A DNA stretch of 64,000 bases from Nilaparvata lugens (GCF_014356525.2 NC_052515.1:25780065-25844064), one strand, 5' to 3'; counted from the first letter of the stretch, positions 44,416-56,189 are shown. The notes: generated by a model not told the origin, from the letters alone. Program-made: numbers and translations.

Positions 44416-44510
44416 TGAGGGTTGAGTGTAAGAGAGGGCCGGCTGCGCCCTAACTCCGCCCTCCTAGGTAAAAAATAAAAGAAGCGTACCTATTCTATTC
44501 TTTTTGTTAT
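44416..44510 (+). mobile_element. S6 retroposon tail, copy 1
   Basis: GGGTTGAGTGTAAGAGAGGG, CCGGCTGCGCCCTAACTCCG, CCCTCCTAGGT, then AATAAAA and an ATTCTATTCT tail. Copies at 51015-51097 and 63325-63415. Confidence 0.75.
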
Positions 44511-44754
44511 CCTTTCTCTCTATTATCAATTTTTTCAACTCGAATTATCCTCCTCCTCCTCTTCCTTTCCTTCTTTCATCCTTCTTTTTCCTTCCATTCG
44601 TCCAGGAGGTTAGTGGGGAGGATATTTTAATATTGTTACCGAAGAATAAACATTGATATGTCCAAATCTCCGCCAATTTATGTGGATGCATAACAATATG
44701 ATTATCTATAGTTATTATATTACAAATCGCTTTTTCATATCATATACAGTTCAA

Positions 44755-46319
44755 ATATCGAATAAAAAACGAGGACGATGTACCTTTTGATGAGTTGGGA
44801 CCACCGATTGCTTTTCCAGAAATGGAAAAAGCGTTACATGATCTCAAGTCAAAGAAAGCTTATGGAGTAGATGATATTCCTGCTGAACTTCTGCAAGCGC
44901 TCAATGAAGAGATGAGAAACGTTCTATTTACCCTTTTGAATGAGATATATATAATCGGAAAAGTTCCACTTGATTTTAAGAAAAGCTTGATGGTGATGTT
45001 ACCGAAAAAAAGTAATGCAACAAGATGTGAGGAATATAGAACACTGAGTATTCTGTTGCATACATCCAAAATACTAACAAGCGTTATTTTGAAAAGGATT
45101 GAAGGTAAAATAGATGCAAACCTAGCAGATGACCAATTTGGCTTCAGAAGGAATAGAGGTAGAGGAACAAGAGAAGCTATATTGTGTTTAAGGAACATCG
45201 TGGAAAAGAGTTTCGAAGTAAATAAGAAGGTGTATATTGCTTTTGTAGATTTACTCAAGGCATTTGATAGGGTAAATTGGAATGTCCTCATGCAAACACT
45301 CAAAACAATCAAAGTAGATTACAGAGATAGAAGGATCATAAGAGAGCTGTATACTGCTCAAACAGCATTTATAAAGGTGGGTGAGAAACAAAGAGAAGCT
45401 GCCATCTAGAGAGGAGTAAGGCAGGGTTGTAGTTTGTCACCGCTTTTGTTCAATATCTATGTAGAACAGGCTGTCAATAAATGTAAGGAATATTGTTCAG
45501 GAATCAAGGTAAATGGATTAAGAGTGCAAATGCTCCGCTTTGCAGACGATATTGCAATAGTGGCACAAGATAAAGGTAATCTAGAGAGAGCGCTGAATAC
45601 CTTGCATGACATTCTCAAAAATGAATTTTACATGGAGATAAATAAGGCTAAGGCAGAAGTGATGATCTGCTCCAAGAACCCTGATTTTGAAATAGTAAAG
45701 ATAGAGAATAACGCCCTCAAACAAGTAAAAAATTTAAATACTTAGGTAGCATTATTTCAGAGGATGGAAAAGACAAAGAAGACATAAAGCGCCGTATAAG
45801 AGAAGCCAAGGCCATTTTCATCAATAAACGGAATGTGCTTTCCTCCAAAAGTCTGAATTTGGATTTGAGAAAGCGACTTATGAAGAGTTGTATCTGGAGT
45901 ATTGCACTATATGGCTCAGAGACATGGACTATCGGTAAGGCGGAAGAAAAGGCAATTAATGCATTTGAAGTATGGTGTTGGAGGCGAATGCTGAAAATAA
46001 AATGGACCGATAGAATAACAAATGAAGAAGTATTTCAAAGGGATGAAGAGACACAAAAAACTCTATTGAAATCTCTTAGGGACAGGCGGCATTCTTGGAT
46101 AGGACATATTATAAGACACAGCGAATTCACGCTAACAATACTGGAAGGTGCAATCAGTGGACAACGGGCTCGTGGAAGACCCCGGCTACAATATTTGAAG
46201 CAGATAACCCGGGATCTTGGGGTCCAGAGCTATACCCAACTAAAACAGCTGGCTCTGGACAGACAAAGATGGAAAGCTGCCAACCAATCGGACGATTGAA
46301 GCAGAAGAAGAAGAAGAAG
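44755..46319 (+). mobile_element. 5'-truncated non-LTR retrotransposon with (GAA)n tail
   Basis: About 1.57 kb with an 11-bp target duplication and a GAAGAAGAAGAAGAAG tail. It contains only the reverse transcriptase and C-terminus of ORF2. An in-frame TAG (about 45408) and a one-base deletion (about 45735) make it inactive. It differs from the other two retrotransposons in motif details; the clade is unresolved. Confidence 0.92.
44795..46299 (+). pseudogene. Reverse transcriptase pseudogene of the truncated element
   Basis: Motifs in order: LKSKKAYGVDDIPAELLQ, YRTLSILLHTSKILTSVI, LADDQFGFRRNRGRGTREAI, FVDLLKAFDRVNWN (motif A), then the stop, RGVRQGCSLSPLLFNIYVEQ (motif B) and LRFADDIAIVAQD (motif C). 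After a frameshift in a run of A's it continues with KYLGSI, then GSETWTIGKAEEKAINAFEV and RRHSWIGHIIRHSEFTL. The rear part GQRARGRPRLQYLKQITRDL is typical of this type of ORF2 C-terminus. One stop and one frameshift suggest a fairly recent insertion. Confidence 0.92.
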
Positions 46320-46628
46320 ATACAGTTCAATAATTAATTTCTTAGTCTATATTATTAGGTAAATTCATCTATAATTTTGCTGTATTGTAAGCTATTGGTG
46401 TATAAGCCAGTATATATTGTAATCTACATAAATAAAGTACTCAAACAATCAATACCGTACCTCTACCGAACCTCTAACATACTTTAGCATACCTTTTTCG
46501 AGAGTCGAAAATTACTCTCTCTCTCACTATTGAATATTATTTAAAAACATGATATTTTTAATATTCTTCCCAAAGAATGGACATTGATATGTCCAAAGCT
46601 CCGCCAATTTATGTAGATGCATAACAAA

Positions 46629-47322
46629 CAGCTGATTCAATCGGAGTTGCTGCCAGATTTCAAAACTGACTTCGCTGAGTTTAAAAAATCGATTCAATTC
46701 ATTTCGGAGGAATTTGAAAGTTTCAAAAATGATTTAACATCCATCAAGCTGGAGAATGAAAAAATTAAAAAGGACAATGAAAAATTGAAAAGTGATAATG
46801 AAAAACTGAAAACAGATATTGCGGACCTACAATCTTACAGTCGTAGAGAATATTGTGGTTACCGGAATAACAGAAACAAATAACGAATGTGTCAATGAGG
46901 TTTTTAATATGCTTTCAAAAACGATTGGAAGTGAGTTAACTGCTAGAGACATAAGTGTTGCTCATCGCCTTCCCAGTAAGAAGAAAGACAGCATCAAACC
47001 GATAGTAATTGAATTCGTACGTCGTCAAGATAAGATGTCATGGATGGGTCATTTTCGTCTAGCATCTTCGCAGGACAATAGTGGGGCTGGTATATCGGCG
47101 AAAAACATTTCAGCTGTTCTACCTGAAACAAGGGTGATGGCTTACGAACATTTGATACCTTCAACGCTTGAACTGCTAAATACGACCAGAACAATCGCTC
47201 GGGAGAAAGGATATCGCTTGTGTGGGTACGTGATGGTAATATTCTTGTCAAAAAAGACGAAACCAGTAAGAATGTTTTACATATTAAAAGTGATGTGGAC
47301 CTTTCTAATATGTAAGTACTAA
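46629..47322 (+). pseudogene. ORF1 of the 4.1-kb retrotransposon, frameshifted
   Basis: The first part is a predicted coiled coil (FAEFKKSIQFISEEFESFKN, LENEKIKKDNEKLKSDNEKL). Then come DLQSYSRRE, a -1 break, and NIVVTGITETNNECVNEVF, ISVAHRLPSKKK and IKPIVIEFVRRQDKMSWM. Such coiled coil plus YSRRxN plus RNA-binding ORF1 proteins package retrotransposon RNA. A second one-base loss near 47218 moves the end (VRDGNILVKKD, LHIKSDVDLSNM) out of frame. The apparent ATG at 46617 lies in the host S1 copy, so the true start is missing. Confidence 0.8.
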
Positions 47323-47359
47323 AGACTTGTTTAACAATGAACAGTAAAATAATTTTATT

Positions 47360-48090
47360 ATGGACATTTTTGAAAATTTAGATGAATTCGATGAAGTTGA
47401 GACATTATGTTTGAATAACTCTAATGATTATTACAATATTATTTCTAATCAACCCAGTGAAAATTTTGATATAATTCATAGTAATATCAGATTCATCGGG
47501 AAGAATTTAGACGAGTTCTGTTTAGAATTTGCTAAAGTATTGCCATTTATAGACATGATTGTATTATCTGAGACGGGTCACCAAGGTGTTAGGCCCATAG
47601 GGTGTGATATACCTGGTTTTAATCAGTACTATTCAATGAATCACACAAATAGAAATGGTGGTGTAGTAGTTTACTTGAAAAAAGATTATGATCATGTTCA
47701 TGTGCGGGAATGCATAATAGTTGGGGCTAGTTGTCTCGTGATAGAGCTGAAAATTTTTGAGGAGGAGTGGGTTATTGTTTGTGCTTACAGATCACCTAAT
47801 GATAATTGCCAGGACTTTGTTAACTCTTTAGCTGAGCTGCTTTCGAATTAAATTTAGGAAAAAATATTATACTTGTAGGAGATATAAATATTGATATCTT
47901 GAATAATAGAAATAACATCCACACTGAATCTTATTTGAATTTATTGAACGAAAATGGGCTTATATCTTATGTGAATTGTTTTACAGGGTTCCATTCAGGG
48001 AACACCTTCGTGTTTAGATCATTATTTCGGTAATGTTCACACTAATAACACATTGAACCCATGGTATTGAAGACTTGTATTACTGATCAC
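47360..48090 (+). pseudogene. Endonuclease domain of ORF2, frameshifted
   Basis: From ATG 47360: FDIIHSNIRFIGKNLDEF (apurinic-type endonuclease entry), IDMIVLSETGH (SET motif), GGVVVYLKK and VIVCAYRSPN. It breaks at about 47845; the next frame gives LGKNIILVGDINIDIL (GDxN motif). Further breaks precede the TDHY motif near 48085. This is the enzyme that nicks target DNA for target-primed reverse transcription. Confidence 0.88.
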
Positions 48091-48091
48091 T

Positions 48092-50365
48092 ATGTTACTT
48101 CTTAGGGTTCGTTGTGAAATAGACTTGACTAACAATGCTGCTCAGTTGCCACTTGTTGCCACCAGGCTCGATTATGATATGCTTTTGTCTCTTATCCAGT
48201 CTGAGGGCTGGCAGTCTGTATTTTCTAGTAGGGATGTTAATGTTTCAACAGATAACTTTGTAGCAACTCTACAAAGCTATATTGAAAAATCCACTATAAA
48301 TGTAGCCAAATCTAGTTCGAGGTTTAAAAAAATCAAGCCATGGATTACTCAAGGTTTAGTATTTTCTATTAGAAGAAAGCAAGCTCTATTTAACAAATGT
48401 AAAAAGGAACCATTCAATTTAAATCTGAGAAATTATTTTAGAAGTTATCGAAATAGATTGACAGTCCTTATTAGAGAAGCTAAACGATTGTATTATAGCA
48501 GAAAAATTGAGGAGGCTGGAAATGATGTAAAACGGACTTGGAATGTAGTTAGGGAGGTAGCTGGTTGTAAAATAAGGAAGGAGTGTTTGGAAGAAATTGA
48601 AATTGATGGTAATGTCTATAGTGCTAGGGATAATCCCAATATATGTGCTAATGCTTTTAACGATTTTTTCATCTCTATAGGAGAGAAAATGGTACAAAAT
48701 ATTCCTAGTGAGCCTGGTGATGATTTGCAACCAGACAATCCCCACAATCCGCAAGATTATTTTACTTTTCAATATGTATCAGAGACTGAGGTTGTGGAGG
48801 CGATCGAGAGTCTTAGAGGTGCATCTGGGCCTGGTCATGATGGCATTACTGTATCTGTTTTAAAATCTGTTAAAAGTATTGTTGCCTCTCCACTCAAACA
48901 CATTATTAATGTAAGTTTTGAACAAGGTATTTTTCCAGATTCTTTTAAAACAACTGTAGTAAAACCAATATTCAAATCACAAGACAAAAGGAAAATTACC
49001 AACTATAGACCTATAAGTTTACTTTCGAATTTGGCTAAAATAATTGAAAAATGTGTAAAGAGACAGCTACATAAATTTTTGGAAGTGAATAATATTCTGT
49101 CAAAAAATCAATTTGGTTTTAGAGAGGGGATGGGAACACAGGAAGCAATTGCTGCTTTTGTTCAAGAAACAATCTTAAACTTGGATGTAGGTAGGAGACA
49201 AATAGCTATTTTTCTTGATCTTGCAAAAGCCTTTGATACAGTTTGCCATGATCGTCTACTTGATTGTCTCCGTAGCCTTGGTCTTGAGGATGTGGCACTG
49301 GGATGGTTTTGCAGTTATTAAAGAATAGGCAACAATGTGTTAGAGTCAATAACACTGTTAGTGAATATAAATCTGTTAAAATGGGAATCCCGCAGGGAAC
49401 AGTGATTGGACCTTGCCTCTCCTGATCTATATTAATGACTTTTGTAACCTTAATTTAATCAATGGGAAAATATTGTCATTTGCAGACGATGCAGTTTTAA
49501 TTTTTCATGAAGAAAACTGGGCTAGCACATATGACTCAGCTGCTAGGGGACTGGGAGAAGTAAAAAAATGGCTTGATAGAAGAAAACTGACTCTGAATTT
49601 GTCCAAAACAAAATACATCTCTTTTTCCTTGAATATACAGAATCAGCCAGTTAATATGTCACTTGTTTTGCATTCTCCAAATTGTCTTAGTCATGTAGAT
49701 TTAGGGTGTTCAGTTAATTGTAATAAAATAGAGAAGGTTAGCAGTATCAGATATCTTGGAGTAATGGTTGATCAGCATTTAAAGTGGGATGTACATTGTC
49801 GCAGCTTACTACACGATCTAGAAAACTTATTTATTTATTTGTGAAATTACGTTCTGTTTTGCCTATGAAAGTCATGAAGATGGTGTATTATGCACTGGCA
49901 CAGTCATTGCTCCAATATGGTATTGTGGGTTGGGGTGGTGCATATACAAATGTTCTAAAACCAGTAAAAACAATACAAAATTTAATATTAAAAATTATTC
50001 TGAAAAAGAATAGAATGTATTCAACAAGATTGGCTTTTTTGGAATTTTCAGTTCTACCGATTAGACAGATATACCTGAAACACATCATATTATATTATAA
50101 GAAGCTATCACTTTTTCATTTCATTAATAGAACGGATTGTGCTATTACAAGACGGGTGGAGTCAGGTCTGGTTACTGTTCCTAGATTATTGACTACTGCT
50201 GGTCAGCGTAGCTTCATATATTTATCTCCATTTTTTTTTAATATTCTTCCAAGTAATTTGAGAGGTTTACTCGCCCAAAAAAACTTTGGACTACATTTGA
50301 AAAAGTATCTGGTTAGCTCTCATGGCTGGGATAGTGCCGAGAATTTCTGGATTACATTAGTATAG
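48092..50365 (+). pseudogene. Reverse transcriptase and C-terminus of ORF2, frameshifted
   Basis: A long open part (48092-49321) carries KKIKPWITQGLVFSIRRKQA, LRGASGPGHDGITVSVLK, ITNYRPISLLSNLAKIIEKC, KNQFGFREGMGTQEAI and IFLDLAKAFDTVCHDRLL (motif A). One-base losses near 49318 and 49422 interrupt it. KMGIPQGTVIGP (motif B) and LSFADDAVLIFHEE (motif C) follow, then SIRYLGVMVDQHLKWD. After another shift comes LLQYGIVGWGGAYTN, FFNILPSNLRGLL and HGWDSAENFW up to a TAG. All defects are small, so the copy is young or the assembly drops bases. Confidence 0.92.
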
Positions 50366-50619
50366 TAATTATTCCAATTGAATAGATTTCATTTTGTACC
50401 ACATCTTATATCATGTTATACACTGGGCTAGGCAATATCAGGTCATTATTATAATTTATTATAATTTACAAATTTTGTTGCATCTAACACATATGTATGT
50501 AAATATATTGATCTATTATAGCATCACTGATTTATCTTGTTTATTGAAAGGATTTGATTTTAGTTGTTAATGTATATACTGTAATGTTAATTAATAATAA
50601 GTAAGTAGTCAAAGTATGG

Positions 50620-50668
50620 CTGCTCCTTCCCCAAGCTCGAGCTCGCTCTTTTGGGGAAGTAGTTCCTT
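50620..50668 (+). terminator. 3' UTR stem-loop of the 4.1-kb retrotransposon
   Basis: CTTCCCCAA and TTGGGGAAG form a 9-bp stem around a GCTCGAGCTCGCTCTT loop. This may be the element recognised by its reverse transcriptase; several truncated retroposons in the window have an equivalent stem. Its role is inferred. Confidence 0.6.
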
Positions 50669-51014
50669 ATGTTTATTTGTATTTCCTATTGATTCATTTT
50701 GTTGTTATATTTCTAAATTGTGAATTATTGTAATGCTTTTTCAAGGAATAAATAAATAAATAATAAATAAATATGATTATTATCTATAGTTATTATATTA
50801 CAAATTGCTTTTTCATATCATATACAGTCAATAGTTTTTTTCTTAGTCTATATTATGTAAATTCATCTATAACTTTGCTGTATTGTAAGCTATTGTATAT
50901 AAGTGTATAAGCCAGTATATATTGTAATCTACATAAATAAAGTACTCAATCAATCAATCCCTCTCTTTCATCTTTTTCTCTTCCTTACCTTTCTCTTCCT
51001 TTCCATCTTCTTCT

Positions 51015-51097
51015 ACCCTCACCTCCACAAGTGTAAGAGAGGGCCGATTTCGCCCTAACTTCGCCCTCCTAGGTCAATAATGAAGACAGTCATTCTA
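51015..51097 (+). mobile_element. S6 retroposon tail, copy 2
   Basis: AAGTGTAAGAGAGGGCCGAT, CGCCCTAACTTCGCCCTCCT and a TCATTCTATTCC tail. Confidence 0.75.
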
Positions 51098-51369
51098 TTC
51101 CATTCTCCTACACCATCTTTCTCCCACATCTTCTTCTCCTTTCTCCTCACCACCTCTCCATACGCCATCCTTTTTCCTCGTAAACTCCTTTTTCACCACC
51201 ACGTTTTGTATCCTCTGGCCACTATATATCCCTTTAAATAGGACCGTACAAGATTTAGGTCCACCAAAGACCTGTATCCCTCCCATTGTAAGCTACCCAA
51301 CAGACAATTTCTCTTTATCTTAAGCTATCCCCGATACAGGCTATCTCCCTACATCTTATTTACACCCCT

Positions 51370-52200
51370 GGAATCACCTCAAACACATTCAATGTGCATT
51401 TATTTTTCTTAAATTCCTGGGTCTCCCGTTACAAAGGGAACAAGTGTAATATATTGAATACATTTACATCCGCGTAACATTTGTTTCTATCTTAGATCGT
51501 ATTCAATTCTTATTTGCAGCAAACCAGTTCTCTGTAGAAATTTGCTGGTCTTATTCCATGTCATTCGATATAAAGTATCTAGTTATGTAGTTATATCACT
51601 ACATTGATATAAGTAGTAGGATATTCGTATAATACTCGAAATAGAAACTTCATTGCATTCCAAATTTCCCAATTCATAGAAATGTAGCATTTGAAAAAAC
51701 TCTATTTCATTCTGGAATGAGACTTTATAATAGACTGCCAACTGCCATTCGAGATATTGAATCAATCATTTCATTCAAACAGGCTGACAGAAAAAGGTTA
51801 ATAGAGAAAAGCCTAAACACAATCACAGAGTTTTAAGCTGCGTACACATATTCGCGCTTCCAACCCGCACCAAGCACGCTCCGCTCCTCCCTCGTACCGC
51901 CCTCGTACCGCCCTCGTACCACCATCGAACCACAGTCGCTCCGCCCACGCACCCATCATGAACGTTACGGAAGATGTTAGATCTTCTCGCGTTCCCCGGT
52001 CGAACCACTCTTGCTCGCCGGTCGATCATCAATCGCTCAGCTGGAGTGACGTTCGGTTGCGGAGCAGAGCGAAAGTCTGTACGCACCTTTAGAGTTTGCA
52101 ATCACTTAGTGCCAGAGCAGGCACGATGATTACTACACTACCTGACAATTTTTTTATTGTATAGAATAAGTATCACAGTACCTATTATTAGAATTAAATA
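51370..52200 (+). pseudogene. Non-LTR ORF2 C-terminal fragment, interrupted by a MITE
   Basis: One frame reads SGMRLYNRLPTAIRDIESII, then SFKQADRKRLIEKSLNTITE, the LYNRLP..IR...S...FK pattern typical of non-LTR ORF2 C-termini. The MITE at 51834-52090 interrupts it exactly after GAGTTT, so the MITE's TAA becomes the stop. Without it the frame would read EFAIT and stop at TAG. Limits are approximate. Confidence 0.7.
51834..52090. mobile_element. GC-rich MITE, TGCGTAC ends (copy 2) with 7-bp target duplication
   Basis: Nearly identical to 12981-13223, with one extra CCCTCGTACCG unit. AGAGTTT is duplicated at 51827-51833 and 52091-52097. The ends are TAAGCTGCGTACA and TGTACGCACCTTT. A 7- or 8-bp duplication would suit a hAT-like transposase. 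Confidence 0.88.
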
Positions 52201-52419
52201 CTGGCAAATTACTTATCAAGTGGGATTATTCACAGAACATTGATGTAAAAATGTAATTATTACTAGTAGTTCTGTGAACAGTGACCTCACGCAGTATTCT
52301 CATCCACAAGTACCTGATTGAAACTATAGACCTTATGGAAATAAAGCAATAGACTGGCTTCTCCACACATCTGTGTAATCACTTGTCAGCTGATTTATGA
52401 TGAATAATTCTATAGTCTG

Positions 52420-52510
52420 TTTGTTACTAGAAAATGGCATCAATGTCCGAAACATGTTGTGATTAAATATTTCAAGAAAAGGGTACTGAGATTTTTATTT
52501 TTCTTTCTAT
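52420..52510 (+). mobile_element. 91-bp truncated retroposon, 12-bp target duplication
   Basis: TTCTATAGTCTG occurs at 52408-52419 and 52511-52522. The insert carries CCGAAACATGTTGTGATTAA, GGGTACTGAGAT and a T/C-rich end, like 4307-4418 and 35280-35385. The uninterrupted sequence is at about 24788-24799. Confidence 0.82.
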
Positions 52511-52530
52511 TTCTATAGTCTGATTTTTAC

Positions 52531-54970
52531 TTTCCTTGCCCTATTACCATAGGTAAGGGAAGTATTGCTTTCCGAAAAAATTAAAGTACCCCAAATTGTA
52601 AATTTCTATACGTTTCAAGTTCCTTACTTTCCTTGCCCTATTACCATACGTAAGGAAAGTATTGCTTTTCGAAAAAATTGAAGTACCCCAATTTGTAAAT
52701 TTCTATACGTTTCAAGTTCCTTACTTTCCTTGCCCTATTACCATACGTAAGGAAAGTATTGCTTTTCGAAAAAATTGAAGTACCCCAAATTGTAAATTTC
52801 TATACGTTTCAAGTTCCTTACTTTCCTTGCCCTATTACCATAGGTAAGGAAAGTATTGCTTTACGAAAAAAATAAAGTACCCCAATTTGTAAATTTCTAT
52901 ACGTTTCAAGTTCCTTACTTTCCTTGCCCTATTACCATAGGTAAGGAAAGTATTGCTTTACGAAAAAAATAAAGTACCCCAATTTGTAAATTCTATACGT
53001 TTCAAGTTCTTACTTCCTTGCCCTATTACCATAGGTAAGGAAAGTATTGCTTTACGAAAAAAAATAAATTACCCCAATTTGTAAATTTCTATACGTTTCA
53101 AGTTCCTACTTTCCTTGCCCTATTACCATAGGTAAGGAAAGTATTGCTTTACGAAAAAAAATAAAGTACCCCAATTTGTAAATTTCTATACGTTTCAAGT
53201 TCCTTACTTTCCTTGCCTATTACCATAGGTAAGGAAGTATTGCTTTACGAAAAAAATAAAGTACCCCAATTTGTAAATTTCTATACGTTTCAAGTTCCTT
53301 ACTTTCCTTGCCCTACTACCATAGGTAAGGAAAGTATTGCTTTACGAAAAAAATAAAGTACCCCAATTTGTAAATTTCTATACGTTTCAAGTTCCTTACT
53401 TTCCTTGCCCTATTACCATAGGTAAGGAAAGTATTGCTTTACGAAAAAAATAAAGTACCCCAATTTGTAAATTTCTATACGTTTCAAGTTCCTTACTTTC
53501 CTTGCCCTATTACCATAGGTAAGGAAAGTATTGCTTTACGAAAAAAATAAATTACCCTAATTTGTAAATTTCTATACGTTTCAAGTTCCTTACTTTCCTT
53601 GCCCTATTACATAGGTAAGGAAGTATTGCTTTACGAAAAAAATAAAGTACCCCAATTTGTAAATTTCTATACGTTTCAAGTTCCTTACTTTCCTTGCCCT
53701 ATTACCATAGGTAAGGAAAGTATTGCTTTACGAAAAAAATAAAGTACGCCAATTTGTAAATTTCTATACGTTTCTAGTTCCTTACTTTCCTTGCCCTATT
53801 ACCATGGGTAAGGAAAGTATTGCTTTCCGAAAAAAATAAAGTACCCCAATTTGTAAATTTCTATACGTTTCAAGTTCCTTACTGTCCTTGCCCAATTACC
53901 ATACCTAAGGAAAGAATTACTTTCCGAAAAAATTAAAGTACCCAAATTTGTAAATTTCTATACGTTTCAAGTTCCTTACTTTCCTGCCCTATTACCATAG
54001 GTAAGGAAGTATTGCTTTACGAAAAAAATAAAGTACGCCAATTTGTAAATTTCTATACGTTTCAGTTCCTTACTTTCCTTGCCCTATTACCATGGGTAAG
54101 GAAAGTATTGCTTTCCGAAAAAATAAAGTACCCCAATTTGTAATTTCTATACGTTTCAAGTTCCTTACTGTCCTTGCCCAATTACCATACCTAAGGAAAG
54201 AATTACTTTCCGAAAAAATTAAAGTACCCAAATTTGTAAATTTCTATACGTTTCTAGTTCCTTACTTTCCTTGCCCTATTACCTAAGGAAAGTATTGCTT
54301 TCCGAAAAAATTAAAGTACCCCAATTTGTAAATTTCTATACGTTTCAAGTTCCTTACTTTCCTTGCCCTATTACCATAGGTAAGGAAAGTATTGCTTTCC
54401 GAAAAAATTAAAGTACCCCAATTTGTAAATTTCCATACGTTTCTAGTTCCTTACTTTCCTTGCCCTATTACCTAAGGAAAGTATTGCTTTCCGAAAAAAT
54501 TAAAGTACCCCAATTTGTAAATTTCTATACGTTTCAAGTTCCTTACTTTCCTTGCCCTATTACCATAGGTAAGGAAAGTATTGCTTTCCGAAAAAATTAA
54601 AGTACCCCAATTTGTAAATTTCTATACGTTTCAAGTTCCTTACTTTCCTTGCCCTATTACCATAGGTAAGGAAAGTATTGCTTTCCGAAAAAATTAAAGT
54701 ACCCCAATTTGTAAATTTCCATACGTTTCTAGTTCCTTACTTTCCTTGCTCTATTACCTAAGGAAAGTATTGCTTTCCGAAAAAATTAAAGTACCCCAAT
54801 TTGTAAATTTCTATACGTTTCAAGTTCCTTACTTTCCTTGCCCTATTACCATAGGTAAGGAAAGTATTGCTTTCCGAAAAAATTAAAGTACCCCATTTGT
54901 AAATTTCTATACGTTTCAAGTTCCTACTTTCCTTGCCCTATTACCATAGGTAAGGAAATTATTGCTTTCC
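52531..54970. repeat. Satellite, about 26 units of about 97 bp
   Basis: Unit: CTTTCCTTGCCCTATTACCA, TAGGTAAGGAAAGTATTGC, TTTMCGAAAAAAATAAAGTA, CCCCAATTTGTAAATTTC, TATACGTTTCAAGTTCCTTA. CTTTCCTTGCC and GGTAAGGAAAG can pair within a unit. TTTACG units dominate 52850-53780 and TTTCCG units dominate the right half. Confidence 0.95.
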
Positions 54971-54986
54971 AAAAAAAATTAAGGTA

Positions 54987-55275
<289 letters not shown>

Positions 55276-56189
55276 AGTGTATGTGCGTCTGCATACACGA
55301 TATCTCATCTCCCAATTAACGGAATGACTTGAAATTAAGGAACTTAAGGTCCTTACAATATAAGGATCCGACACGAACAATTTTCGATCAAATTCAATTC
55401 AAGATAGCGGCTAAAATGGTGAAAATTTTGTCAAAAACAGGGTTTTTCACGATTTTCTCGAAAACGGCTCCAACGATTTTGATCAAATTCATACCTATAT
55501 AGTCATTGATAAGCTCTATCAACTGCCATAAGTCCCATATCTGTAAAAATTTCAGGAGCTCCGCCCCATCTATGCAAAGTTTGATTTTATATTCCCAATT
55601 ATCAGGCTTCAGATACAATAATTTAAACAAAAAATTTAAAGTGGGAAAGATTGAGTATGAAAATCTCTACAGTTAATGTTCAGTAACATTTTCACCTAAA
55701 ATTGAAAATAAGCTCGAAATTCGAGAAAATGTGATTTTTTCAATATTGCAAACTGTTGATTCTATTAATTCACTATGAAGAGATAGCAGACCTCGTGTGT
55801 TTCCAGCGTTATTGTCCTGTCACCAGCTGGCTTAGATCTTTGAATAGTAGTAGACTTGAGATGCGCGGGAACACTAGCGTCATGTGATCAATTTTATAAT
55901 GGCAAGGAAAGTTGTGTGAGTGCGCCACACCAGATTTTTACTCTAATATTAGCGTATGGAGGAGGCTCCCTTTCCCTTTTATATTATCCTTGAAATGCAA
56001 AATTCCCAAAAACCTTATATATACGTCGACGCGCAATTAAAAAGGGAACATACCTGTCAAATTTTATGAAAATCTATTACCGCGTTTCGCCGTAAATGCG
56101 CAACATATAAACTTATAAACATTTAAACATCAAGAGAAATGCCAAACCGTCGTCTTGAATCTTAGACCTCACTTCGCTCGGTCAATAAA

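Larger units (their letters stand above)
44606..46455 (+). mobile_element. S1 short retroposon, copy e, split by a non-LTR retrotransposon
   Basis: Left piece 44606-44754 and right piece 46320-46455 rejoin into the S1 consensus. ATACAGTTCAA is duplicated at 44744-44754 and 46320-46330. Confidence 0.92.
46629..50773 (+). mobile_element. Near-full-length non-LTR retrotransposon (jockey/CR1-like)
   Basis: About 4.1 kb carrying, in order, an ORF1 with coiled coil, an endonuclease, a reverse transcriptase and a C-terminal region. A 3' UTR stem-loop (CTTCCCCAA/TTGGGGAAG, about 50627-50663) and an (AATA)n tail follow. Several single-base frameshifts. The 5' end is slightly truncated, in ORF1. Confidence 0.92.
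46549..50957 (+). mobile_element. S1 short retroposon, copy f, split by a 4.1-kb retrotransposon
   Basis: Left piece 46549-46628 (GATATTTTTAATATTC to GATGCATAACAA) and right piece about 50774-50957 (TATGATTATTATCTATAG to ACTCAATCAATCAATC) rejoin without obvious loss. The target duplication is ambiguous because the insert ends in (AATA)n. Confidence 0.88.

Noticed and set aside
42365..44418. Several Ser/Phe-rich frames of 60-145 codons
   Set aside because: They lie in CTT-rich polypyrimidine DNA and lack any domain.
44860..45312. 150-codon minus-strand frame
   Set aside because: Shadow of the reverse transcriptase encoded on plus at the same place.
52531..54970. CRISPR-like array
   Set aside because: There are no unique spacers between repeats; units are head-to-tail satellite copies in a eukaryotic context.
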